Position numbers and translations under genes: made by a program. Shown here piece by piece: positions 18,350-25,636 of a stretch of DNA of 64,000 bases. Source of the stretch: Cohnella faecalis (GTDB taxonomy: Bacteria > Bacillota > Bacilli > Paenibacillales > Paenibacillaceae); assembly GCF_003570905.1 (NCBI RefSeq), contig NZ_QXJM01000027.1, forward strand, positions 248,001 to 312,000, given 5' to 3'. Every line of letters begins with the position of its first letter. Position 1 is the stretch's first letter. A model generated the notes under the pieces. That model was given only the letters and a program-made list of their open reading frames with translations. It ran no database searches and had not been told where the DNA came from.

Positions 18350-18946
18350 ATGAATTGTTATAATCATGATAAAGAGGAAACTGAAACAAGTTGTAACTTA
18401 TGCAAAAAGTTCTTATGCAATCAATGTATCAATTCGGAGGATGGTTATTGTTGGTTCTGTTCTTATGAAATTAGTTCAGGATTGCATCAACAAAGAATTG
18501 ATCATGAGATTGCAGTAAAGCGATTTAAAGAATATTTATATTGTTTTCTAGTTTATGAATGTAGTTATTTGCTCATATCTTTAATGTTTGGGCTATCAAG
18601 TATGCTTCTTTTTGTTTTTGAAATTCCTTACATATTGATAATAGGTGTACCGGTTTCACTATTAATTGAATGGGTTATTGAAGCAAAAGTCGGTAAGTTT
18701 GATTATAGGTTGAAGTATATAATTGGTTTGGCATTTTATTTGCTTTCAGCATTGTTGTGTACTATTTCTATTTTTGGTATTGAATACTTTGAAGGATTCT
18801 CGGTATTAACAATTTCCGTTGCGCTATCGTTCTTTTTTATTTTAAGAATATTAAGAAGCAATAGAAAACGATCGATTATATTGGTTTCAAGCATAGGTTA
18901 TTTGCTTTTAATATTTGTAACCTTCTTAATGATATTCAATAGCTAG
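18350..18946 (+). CDS. B-box-type zinc-finger membrane protein, low GC
   Basis: 198 residues starting at ATG 18350 behind GAGGAAG. The first 40 residues carry a Cys/His pattern (NCYNHDKEETETSCNLC, FLCNQCI, CWFC) like a B-box zinc finger. The rest holds four to five long hydrophobic segments. Function unknown. The codon use is strikingly AT-rich (TTA, ATT, AAT), about 30% GC by eye against about 56% for neighbours, pointing to recent transfer. Confidence 0.8.
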   Translation: MNCYNHDKEETETSCNLCKKFLCNQCINSEDGYCWFCSYEISSGLHQQRIDHEIAVKRFKEYLYCFLVYECSYLLISLMFGLSSMLLFVFEIPYILIIGVPVSLLIEWVIEAKVGKFDYRLKYIIGLAFYLLSALLCTISIFGIEYFEGFSVLTISVALSFFFILRILRSNRKRSIILVSSIGYLLLIFVTFLMIFNS

Positions 18947-18972
18947 ATTACAAGGAGTTGAACAAATTTCGC

Positions 18973-19644
18973 ATGATATCGGAATCTCTGACTTCGCGGG
19001 TATTGGATTCTTTCCCTTGTTTGAGCGCGGTTACCGCCGAGGAATGGAACGAAGCGCAGCCGACAGTGCGTACATTCCCAGCAAAATCTTGCATTTTTCA
19101 GCGAAAGGATGCATCTTCCTACGGAATGTTTCTGCTGAGCGGCACCGCTCGCATAAGCCGGATCGCAGAGGATGGCGGTGAATCCGTCATAAGCATACTC
19201 AAGGCGGGTGAGGTGTGTGCTCTGCTCGTGCTAAGTGGTCTCAGCGACCGCGATTACCCGGGGGCCCTAACAGCCGAGTCGGAAGTCGAAGCGCTTTTTG
19301 TTGCGAAGCAAAGTTTTCTTAACTGGCTGCAGACGCATGCAGAAATCCGGAGCGTCGTGTTCGGAGGCTTGCTGGATAACCTCCTTAGCATAAGCGTGCA
19401 ATATGATGGGCGTCGGTTGGAGCCATTGGATGGACGGTTAGCAAAAGCATTGCTGCGGACGACTTCTGAGCAAAAGCAGCTGTTGAACATGACGCATCAT
19501 GAGTTGGCCGTAGAGATCGGTTCTGCCCGTGAAGTCGTAAGCCGCGCGTTGCGGCGTTATCGACAACGGGGATGGATCGAGACAGGACGCGGCTGGATTC
19601 GAATTGTTCGCCGTGAGGAATTGGAATCGATGTTAGGTGACTAG
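18973..19644 (+). CDS. Crp/Fnr family transcription regulator
   Basis: About 223 residues. An N-terminal cyclic-nucleotide-binding-type barrel (FPAKSCIFQRKDASSYGMFLLSGTAR, with ISILKAGEVCALLV) is followed by a C-terminal winged helix (MTHHELAVEIGSAREVVSRALRR). No N-terminal Cys cluster for an iron-sulfur centre is seen. The start is uncertain: a TTG at 18958 directly abuts AAGGAG, so ATG 18973 is preferred although its spacing is long (15 bases). It lies just upstream of a redoxin gene that it may control. Confidence 0.85.
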   Translation: MISESLTSRVLDSFPCLSAVTAEEWNEAQPTVRTFPAKSCIFQRKDASSYGMFLLSGTARISRIAEDGGESVISILKAGEVCALLVLSGLSDRDYPGALTAESEVEALFVAKQSFLNWLQTHAEIRSVVFGGLLDNLLSISVQYDGRRLEPLDGRLAKALLRTTSEQKQLLNMTHHELAVEIGSAREVVSRALRRYRQRGWIETGRGWIRIVRREELESMLGD

Positions 19645-19711
19645 GTTACGGAAGCTATGCGCACCTCTTGGTAACATTGAGATGCAACTCATTTACTAGG
19701 AGGTTTTTTCT

Positions 19712-20266
19712 ATGGTTCGCTTACTTCAACCGGGCATGATCGCCCCAACATTCTCTACTACCGACATCAATGGCAATTCCTTAGCTTTGGAAAGCTATCG
19801 GAGTCGTAAAGTGCTGCTCTCTTTTTTTCGTTTTTCTGCTTGCGCTTTGTGCAATTTGCGAGTGCACCGGTTAATCGGCCGGTACCCTCAGTGGCAGCGT
19901 CAAGGCATGGACGTCATCGCCGTGTTTGAATCCCCCCTATCGAACATGAAGACCTATGTAGGCGCTCAGAATGCTCCGTTCCTGCTGGTAGCCGATCCAA
20001 TGGCTGCTCTTTATGAATTGTACGGTATCGAGACTTCCGAAGAGAAAGTGCAGGCAACATTGGCTGATGCCCACACCAAAGATTATATAGCTGAGGCAGT
20101 TGCTGCCGGTTTCGAGCTTACCCCCGAAAAAGACTCTAATTTCCATAGAATTCCGGCTGATTTTTTAATCGACGAGAATGGAATCGTGCAGGGTGTCCAT
20201 TACAATCAGCTTATCACCGACCATCTGGACTTCGTGGCGATTGACCGTTTTGCAAGCAACGGTTAA
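19712..20266 (+). CDS. AhpC/TSA-family peroxiredoxin-like protein
   Basis: 184 residues starting at ATG 19712 after TAGGAGGTTT. Thioredoxin fold: GMIAPTFSTTDINGNSL, then the Cys pair in FFRFSACALCNLRVHRL and the cis-Pro region IPADFLIDENGIVQGVHY. Probable thiol peroxidase or redoxin in the cytosol. An inverted repeat TGAG-N6-CTCA (about 19679-19692) upstream could be a site for the preceding Crp-type regulator, which is a guess. Both genes lie in the insert between acuA and acsA. Confidence 0.85.
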   Translation: MVRLLQPGMIAPTFSTTDINGNSLALESYRSRKVLLSFFRFSACALCNLRVHRLIGRYPQWQRQGMDVIAVFESPLSNMKTYVGAQNAPFLLVADPMAALYELYGIETSEEKVQATLADAHTKDYIAEAVAAGFELTPEKDSNFHRIPADFLIDENGIVQGVHYNQLITDHLDFVAIDRFASNG

Positions 20267-20493
20267 TTTATGCTAAGACATCGAGAAAAAGCCCGAGACT
20301 AGTTTGTCTTCACGAGCTAACCAGACTGAATATAAGAATTATATTGGCAATGATCGCTATAAAAATATTTGGAAAGGCAAAACCGTACTGCTTTCCGTTT
20401 CGACTCCCCCGTGCTGATTAAAGGACGATTTTTGGACGGTTCAGTTATCTTTTTTGCCCCGGATTACCCATCCCTTCCGTTCCGTCTCTATGT

Positions 20494-20545
20494 TATAATG
20501 GCTGTGGCGAGAACGTGGTTTCTCGGTTTTGTGAAAGCGTATTCC
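20494..20545 (+). promoter_or_regulatory. acsA -10 box and candidate cre site
   Basis: TATAAT at 20494-20499 with no convincing -35. Downstream, TGAAAGCGTATTCC (20532-20545) matches 12 of 14 positions of the CcpA cre consensus and lies about 30 bases after the predicted start of transcription, where it could block elongation. In B. subtilis acsA is known to be CcpA-repressed through a site inside the transcribed region. Confidence 0.5.
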
Positions 20546-20587
20546 ATAAAATGATTTTGGCATTTCCAATGGGAAGGTGATGGAGAA

Positions 20588-22312
20588 GTGGCGCCTGAGC
20601 AGGAAGAAAAATTGGCCGTAACGGCAACGGTGTCTAACATGGCTTCATACGAGGAAGCGGTCGAATCGTTCCGTTGGGAAGACGTCGAAGCGCAATTCGC
20701 CTGGAGCGAGACTGGCAAAGTCAATATGGCTTACGAAGCGATTGACCGTCATGTCGAGAACGGGAAGGGCGACAAAATCGCGCTTCATTACAGCGACAAC
20801 AACAGGGACGAAAGCTATACGTTCGCGGACCTGGCGCGCGAGTCGAATCGCTTCGCCAATGTGCTCCGCAAGCTTGGCGTAGGAAAAGGCGACCGGGTAT
20901 TCATTTTTATGCCGCGTACTCCGGAGCTGTATTTTAGTCTGCTCGGAGCGCTTAAAATAGGAGCGGTTGTAGGCCCCTTGTTCGAAGCGTTCATGGAGAC
21001 GGCGGTCAGGGATCGGCTGCAGGACAGCGGGGCCGTTGCCATCGTGACTACTCCTTCGCTCGTGTCGCGCGTTCCGCGGCCGGAATTGCCGGAGCTGAAC
21101 CATGTCATCATATACGGAGACGACGTGGCCGCAAGCGACGGAGTCGTTGACTTCCGCCAAGCGATGGCCGAGGCGTCCGATGAAGCCGATGTCGAATGGC
21201 TTAGCCGGGAAGACGGGCTCATTCTTCATTACACATCGGGATCCACGGGCAAGCCCAAAGGCATCTTTCACGTGCAGAACGCCATGCTGCAGCATTACCA
21301 TACGGGGCGGATCGTGCTTGATTTGCGCGAGGATGACGTCTACTGGTGCACCGCCGATCCGGGCTGGGTGACGGGAACGTCGTACGGAATTTTCGCCCCT
21401 TGGCTGAACGGTGCAACGAACGTCGTTCGCGGAGGCCGCTTCAGTCCCCAAGATTGGTACGCTACGATTGAAAAATATAAAGTGACGGTATGGTATAGCG
21501 CGCCGACTGCGTTCCGGATGCTGATGGGAGCGGGCGACGACGCGGTGAAGCCGTTCGATCTGTCCACCCTTCGCCATGTGCTTAGCGTCGGAGAGCCTCT
21601 GAATCCGGAGGTCGTCCGATGGGGCAATAAAGTGTACGGGCAACGAATTCACGATACGTGGTGGATGACGGAAACCGGAGGCCAGCTTATTTGCAATTAC
21701 CCGTCGATGCCGATCAAGCCGGGCTCGATGGGCCGTCCGGTACCGGGCGTTCAAGCGGCGATTATCGACGACCAAGGCAACGAGCTGCCGGCTTTTCGGA
21801 TGGGCAACTTGGCCATCCGTACGCCATGGCCTTCGATGATGCGCAAGGTATGGAACAATCCGGCCAAATACGAAGAGTATTTCCGCATACCGGGATGGTA
21901 CGTATCGGGCGATTCCGCATACCGCGACGAAGAAGGCTACTTCTGGTTCCAGGGCCGAATCGACGATGTCATTAACACATCCGGCGAACGGGTAGGGCCT
22001 TTCGAGGTGGAGAGCAAGCTGGTCGAGCATCCGGCTGTAGCGGAAGCGGGCGTCATCGGCAAGCCGGATCCGCTTCGCGGGGAAATCATCAAGGCGTTCA
22101 TCTCTCTTCGCGAAGGCTTCGAGCCGTCGGAGGAGCTGAAAGCCGACATCTCGCTTTTCGTTAAGAAAGGATTGTCGGCTCACGCCGCACCTCGCGAAAT
22201 CGAGTTCAAAGATAAGCTGCCGAAGACGCGAAGCGGCAAAATCATGAGAAGGGTTCTGAAAGCTTGGGAGCTCAACTTGCCGACGGGTGATCTATCCACG
22301 ATCGAAGATTAA
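20588..22312 (+). CDS. acsA: acetyl-CoA synthetase
   Basis: 574 residues starting at GTG 20588 behind AAGGTGATGGAGAA. It activates acetate to acetyl-CoA via acetyl-AMP. AMP-binding motifs are ILHYTSGSTGKPKGIFH, WWMTETGGQ, SGDSAYRDEEGYFWFQGRIDD and VINTSGERVGPFEVE. The C-terminal PKTRSGKIMRR contains the catalytic Lys that AcuA would acetylate and AcuC deacetylate. The length fits the Bacillus AcsA type. Its 3' end is followed by a terminator shared with the opposite gene. Confidence 0.95.
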   Translation: MAPEQEEKLAVTATVSNMASYEEAVESFRWEDVEAQFAWSETGKVNMAYEAIDRHVENGKGDKIALHYSDNNRDESYTFADLARESNRFANVLRKLGVGKGDRVFIFMPRTPELYFSLLGALKIGAVVGPLFEAFMETAVRDRLQDSGAVAIVTTPSLVSRVPRPELPELNHVIIYGDDVAASDGVVDFRQAMAEASDEADVEWLSREDGLILHYTSGSTGKPKGIFHVQNAMLQHYHTGRIVLDLREDDVYWCTADPGWVTGTSYGIFAPWLNGATNVVRGGRFSPQDWYATIEKYKVTVWYSAPTAFRMLMGAGDDAVKPFDLSTLRHVLSVGEPLNPEVVRWGNKVYGQRIHDTWWMTETGGQLICNYPSMPIKPGSMGRPVPGVQAAIIDDQGNELPAFRMGNLAIRTPWPSMMRKVWNNPAKYEEYFRIPGWYVSGDSAYRDEEGYFWFQGRIDDVINTSGERVGPFEVESKLVEHPAVAEAGVIGKPDPLRGEIIKAFISLREGFEPSEELKADISLFVKKGLSAHAAPREIEFKDKLPKTRSGKIMRRVLKAWELNLPTGDLSTIED

Positions 22313-22325
22313 AGCGATGGGAAAG

Positions 22326-22374
22326 AGAAGCCTCGAGGGCCACTTTTACGAGTGGTCATCGAGGCTTCTTTATA
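22326..22374. terminator. bidirectional terminator overlapping a coding 3' end
   Basis: AGAAGCCTCGA...TCGAGGCTTCT with an inner GCCACT/AGTGG stem and a TTTAT tail, after acsA. The right arm also contains the last codons of the minus-strand signal-peptidase-like gene, which ends at 22356. Confidence 0.8.
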
Positions 22375-22799
22375 TTCATGCCGAGCCGTATTACGAAGGA
22401 GAGGGATGGGATTGCGACGATGAGCCGTCCCCACAAGAAGGAGACGAAGCTGTCCGCACGTCGGACTCTGGCGTTGTCATTGCGGACGGCAGCCAGTCTG
22501 CCGACGATTTGCTCGGGCGAGATTGGCTCGTCCCAATTGCGGTTGGAATCCCCTTTGCACAAGATGGAGGGGCTGCAGCCCGGCGACAATTCGCGATGGT
22601 AGCGGTGGCCCACCAGCTGACCTTGTCGGGAGACGAACAGGATAACCTCTCCTACACGCAGCCTCGAAGGAGGGACGAAGCGGCACACTTGTCCTTCCTT
22701 GAGGTAGGGATACATGCTTTTTCCGTGAGCAGGGAGCTCAAGGCTTCCTCTTGAACGAATAAGCTGCCGAATATCGTCCGCGCGCAATAGATCGCTCAC
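22356..22799 (-). CDS. S24/S26-type signal-peptidase-like protein
   Basis: 147 residues starting at GTG 22799, overlapping the stop of the upstream gene (GTGA). The Ser motif is in LPAHGKSMYPYLKEGQ. The second catalytic position looks His-type (VGHRYHREL), as in SipW/ER-type peptidases. CKGDSNRNWDEPI is the conserved Gly-Asp box. The C-terminus has one hydrophobic segment. Such proteins occur next to HprK-like kinases in peptide-modification loci. No substrate gene was found beside it. Confidence 0.8.
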   Translation of the reverse strand: MSDLLRADDIRQLIRSRGSLELPAHGKSMYPYLKEGQVCRFVPPSRLRVGEVILFVSRQGQLVGHRYHRELSPGCSPSILCKGDSNRNWDEPISPEQIVGRLAAVRNDNARVRRADSFVSFLWGRLIVAIPSLSFVIRLGMNIKKPR

Positions 22800-23599
22800 A
22801 TGACTTCCTCCCAGAACGACTCGTTTTGAACAAAATGAAAATCGTAGACGGGAACCAAGCCGACCATCCGTTTGCACAGGCGAAGTGCCTTGGCGTTCTC
22901 GGCCGGGCTGTGCGCCCAATGGAAGACGGTCGTCAACAGCTTAAGCAGTCCGTCGGAGCTTCGCATAAGCAGCCGCCTATTCCGGGGCGCTTGCCGAAGA
23001 AATTGAATGCCGGCCAGCGGATGGGCTTCCGAGCCGGAGCTAGCGTGAATATCGCTGCGGAAGGGGGAGTTGAATGCGACAACGCGGCCGCTTTCGATTT
23101 TTACGATGGATGCTTCGTCCGATAGAATCGGCCTCGGGTAAGAGTGCCTCACGACAGTGGACTTGCCTGCGCCAGACGGGCCGGCAAACAAATAAGCGCG
23201 TTCGCCCTTCAACACGCAGGAAGAGTGAACGAGAAGCCCCCATTCGCGGTTCGTAATAAAAGCGCTGTATAGCTGAAGCAAGGCATGCTTCAAGGAGAAG
23301 CCGTCAAACGCCTCGATCCGAACGTTGTAATAAGCCGTATCGGCTGTAATTCGATAATCCGCCCTCGCAAATACAACCCCGTCGTTCGATTGACTTACGG
23401 CGACCTCATAGCCGGAGAACGGAACTCCGAACCCTTCATCAATGCGAATATTCATATCCGCGGCGTCCGTATAATCCGCAACGCGCTCCCTGAACGGGCC
23501 GAAGGCAAGCTCCAAATAATGGCCGAGCGATGCCGAGGAACAATCGATAAAGAGGCGATGCTCCGCGATTTTGCATATTTCCCTATCGTTCCATGTCAC
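22796..23599 (-). CDS. HPr-kinase-like P-loop protein
   Basis: 267 residues from GTG 23599, eight bases after AAGGGG. The middle has LVHSSCVLKGERAYLFAGP, then GPSGAGKST (residues about 140-148) and ILSDEASIV, the C-terminal kinase fold of HprK. The N-terminal half is unlike true HprK. In Firmicutes this subfamily is known from lasso-peptide clusters such as that for paeninodin, where the kinase phosphorylates the precursor peptide. Here only the signal-peptidase-like partner is present. True HprK would have another N-domain and context. Confidence 0.8.
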   Translation of the reverse strand: MTWNDREICKIAEHRLFIDCSSASLGHYLELAFGPFRERVADYTDAADMNIRIDEGFGVPFSGYEVAVSQSNDGVVFARADYRITADTAYYNVRIEAFDGFSLKHALLQLYSAFITNREWGLLVHSSCVLKGERAYLFAGPSGAGKSTVVRHSYPRPILSDEASIVKIESGRVVAFNSPFRSDIHASSGSEAHPLAGIQFLRQAPRNRRLLMRSSDGLLKLLTTVFHWAHSPAENAKALRLCKRMVGLVPVYDFHFVQNESFWEEVM

Positions 23600-23617
23600 A
23601 CTGATAACCCCTTTTAG

Positions 23618-23668
23618 GATACGATTCGTATCATAATAAATGTAATACAATAAAAAGTTCGCTGTCAA
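23618..23668 (-). promoter_or_regulatory. promoter and palindromic operator of the kinase-peptidase pair
   Basis: On the minus strand TTGACA (23668-23663), 17 bases and TTACAT (23645-23640). Immediately downstream, at the expected start of transcription, lies the inverted repeat GATACGATTCGTATC (23618-23632, 7-bp arms). It is 19 bases before the kinase start, so it could also shape the messenger. Confidence 0.6.
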
Positions 23669-23735
23669 TGAACAACTGGGAGGCAACTGGCTAGCCGCAT
23701 GAAAGTCATTTTCAAAATGCGTCTTAAGATACATT

Positions 23736-23763
23736 TTGTAACCATTGTGAATTATGATACAAT
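23736..23763 (+). promoter_or_regulatory. candidate promoter of the secreted-protein gene
   Basis: TTGTAA (23736-23741), 16 bases, TACAAT (23758-23763), 55 bases before the start of the gene. Confidence 0.5.
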
Positions 23764-23818
23764 ACGTACTAGCGATTCATATCGAAAGGTGTTTGGACAA
23801 GTCGAAAGGAGCAAAGGA

Positions 23819-25381
23819 ATGAGAAGAAACCGTCGAAAAGCTGTAAAAACGATCGTATCGCTAGTTGCAATCCTAGTACTCTCCATTGCGATGGCTCTCC
23901 CTGCATACGCAGCCATTATCGACAACGGAACTGTGCAGCTTGGCATTAATCCGGAGGGTCATTTCAATGTGGAAGGCGGAACGGAGTCGTTGCCAAGCGA
24001 TTCCACAACGGCTGTAGGATTGCGCTACATTCCGACCAACGGAGAGGCGACCGCTCCCGGATGTTTCTGCGAAGGATGGGGCGTCGCCAATGCGGATGCC
24101 GCAACAGGAATATTCGCCGGGTTCGCCAACATAGCGACGGACGGAGGCGCTAAAGGGCTCGTGTTGCTGCCGGAGACGGGAGTGACGGATACGGCCGACA
24201 AGACGAAAGAGGAATCGGAGGGCAGCGCCTTTAAATCCGTCGTATCGGCCGGAGGCGGCCGATTGAAGGTGACGCATCATTACAAGCCTTCCGCCTCGCC
24301 GAATTTGTACGAAGTGGAAATTACAGTCGAGAATACGGGCAAACGGCCGATCGGGGATCTTCGCTATCGCCGCGTCATGGATTGGGACATTGCGCCGGTA
24401 ACGTTCAGCGAATTCGTTGAAATCCACGTCGGCGAAGCCAGTAACGTCATATTGGCGACGACGGACGGATTTCAATCCGCGAATCCGCTGTCGAGTCCGG
24501 GCCCGAACATCGGCACGCCGCCGACAACTCTTCATCCGGGCTCGCCGGACTATGTGGCGCGCAGCGCGTCGGATCAAGGCTCCTTGTTCGATTTCGGCTT
24601 CGGGGAGCTTAAGGCGGGCGAGAAAAAAACGTTCAAAACTTACTACGGGGCAGCGGAGAATCGCAAGGAAGCGTTGAATGCATTGTCCGCCGTCGGGGCG
24701 GAAGTGTACTCCTTCGGAATACCGAGCGATCCTGCGACCGGCGCGCCTAGCCTGAATGGCCCTCATATTTTCATTTTTGCGTTCGGTGAGGTTGGCGGAG
24801 ATTCGGTCGATACGATTGCTCCGACGACGACTTTGGTCGCCTCTTCCGCGAAGCCGGCGCAAGCGAACGGCTGGTTCAGCTCCGATATTACCGTAACGCT
24901 CAACGCTGTCGATAAGCTTCCCGGCTCCAAGGTCGACAAGACATACTACCGTATCGACGGAGGCGCTTGGAAAGAATACTCCGCACCTTTTCAATTCAGC
25001 TCGGATAAAAATTACAAGGTCGATTACTACAGCAAAGACCTGGCAGGCAACATCGAGCTCGAGAAGTCAACGACGCTGAAGCTGGACAAGACGTCTCCCG
25101 TTACTCGCTATGGTCTGCAAAAAATAGAGGCTGTGAACAAGAAGGGGACGACTTACATTGCGGGATTCAAGGTTACATTAAAGCCCGAGGATCAATTGTC
25201 AGGCGTAAGCCACACCTTTTATCGAATAAACGGCGGCGGATGGACGGCCTACACCGATCCTTTCGAAATTAGCGCCAATAACACGCGCACGTTGGAATAC
25301 TACACCGTGGACAACGCGGGCAATGTGGAAATAAGCAACGTCATGGACTTCGTTAACGGGACCTTCACAGGTGCGAAATAG
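23819..25381 (+). CDS. secreted protein with two OmpL47-type Ig-like repeats
   Basis: 520 residues from ATG 23819 behind AAAGGAGCAAAGGA. The N-terminus is a Sec signal peptide (RRNRRKAVK, then a hydrophobic stretch, cleavage near AYA-A). Residues about 30-330 form an uncharacterised extracellular domain. Two related repeats of about 90 residues follow: TYYRIDGGAWKEYSAPF with DLAGNIE, and TFYRINGGGWTAYTDPF with DNAGNVE, the OmpL47/Ig-like type. Function is unknown. A small gene with a perfect ribosome site follows without a gap. Confidence 0.85.
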   Translation: MRRNRRKAVKTIVSLVAILVLSIAMALPAYAAIIDNGTVQLGINPEGHFNVEGGTESLPSDSTTAVGLRYIPTNGEATAPGCFCEGWGVANADAATGIFAGFANIATDGGAKGLVLLPETGVTDTADKTKEESEGSAFKSVVSAGGGRLKVTHHYKPSASPNLYEVEITVENTGKRPIGDLRYRRVMDWDIAPVTFSEFVEIHVGEASNVILATTDGFQSANPLSSPGPNIGTPPTTLHPGSPDYVARSASDQGSLFDFGFGELKAGEKKTFKTYYGAAENRKEALNALSAVGAEVYSFGIPSDPATGAPSLNGPHIFIFAFGEVGGDSVDTIAPTTTLVASSAKPAQANGWFSSDITVTLNAVDKLPGSKVDKTYYRIDGGAWKEYSAPFQFSSDKNYKVDYYSKDLAGNIELEKSTTLKLDKTSPVTRYGLQKIEAVNKKGTTYIAGFKVTLKPEDQLSGVSHTFYRINGGGWTAYTDPFEISANNTRTLEYYTVDNAGNVEISNVMDFVNGTFTGAK

Positions 25382-25393
25382 GAGGTGAGTCTG

Positions 25394-25558
25394 TTGAACA
25401 GGCCGAACGAATGGGCATACACGGCTCCGCAAGTATTGCTTCACGAGAATGTACGGTTTGAAACGATTATTTCCGGCGGCGGCGAAGAACAGAGCGACTA
25501 TTGGGAGTTCCAGCAGTCGGATACCGAGTTTTGGATTCGGGCGAACATCAAGGAATAG
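25394..25558 (+). CDS. 54-residue hypothetical protein
   Basis: A short gene starting at TTG 25394, eight bases after AGGAGG; an in-frame GTG at 25385 overlaps the ribosome site. The product begins MNRPNEWAYTAPQVLL and ends EFWIRANIKE, with no Cys, signal peptide or membrane segment. It is translationally close to the secreted-protein gene (stop at 25381) and ends before a strong terminator. It could be an unrecognised small partner or peptide substrate. Confidence 0.6.
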   Translation: MNRPNEWAYTAPQVLLHENVRFETIISGGGEEQSDYWEFQQSDTEFWIRANIKE

Positions 25559-25574
25559 GCCGAGAACGAACAAC

Positions 25575-25616
25575 AAAAAAATCACCCTTGACCATGCGGT
25601 CTCGGGTGATTTTTTT
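25575..25616. terminator. bidirectional terminator
   Basis: AAAAAAATCACCC and GGGTGATTTTTTT around a 16-base loop between convergent genes; T tails on both strands. Confidence 0.92.
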
Positions 25617-25636
25617 GACTTTCATCTAGAAGCGGG

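Noticed and set aside
20645..22183. Long minus-strand frame opposite acsA
   Set aside because: Arg/His-rich composition, no start signals; shadow of acsA.
22356..25558. Complete lasso-peptide cluster
   Set aside because: No precursor, asparagine-synthase-like cyclase, leader peptidase or exporter gene is present around the HprK-like kinase.
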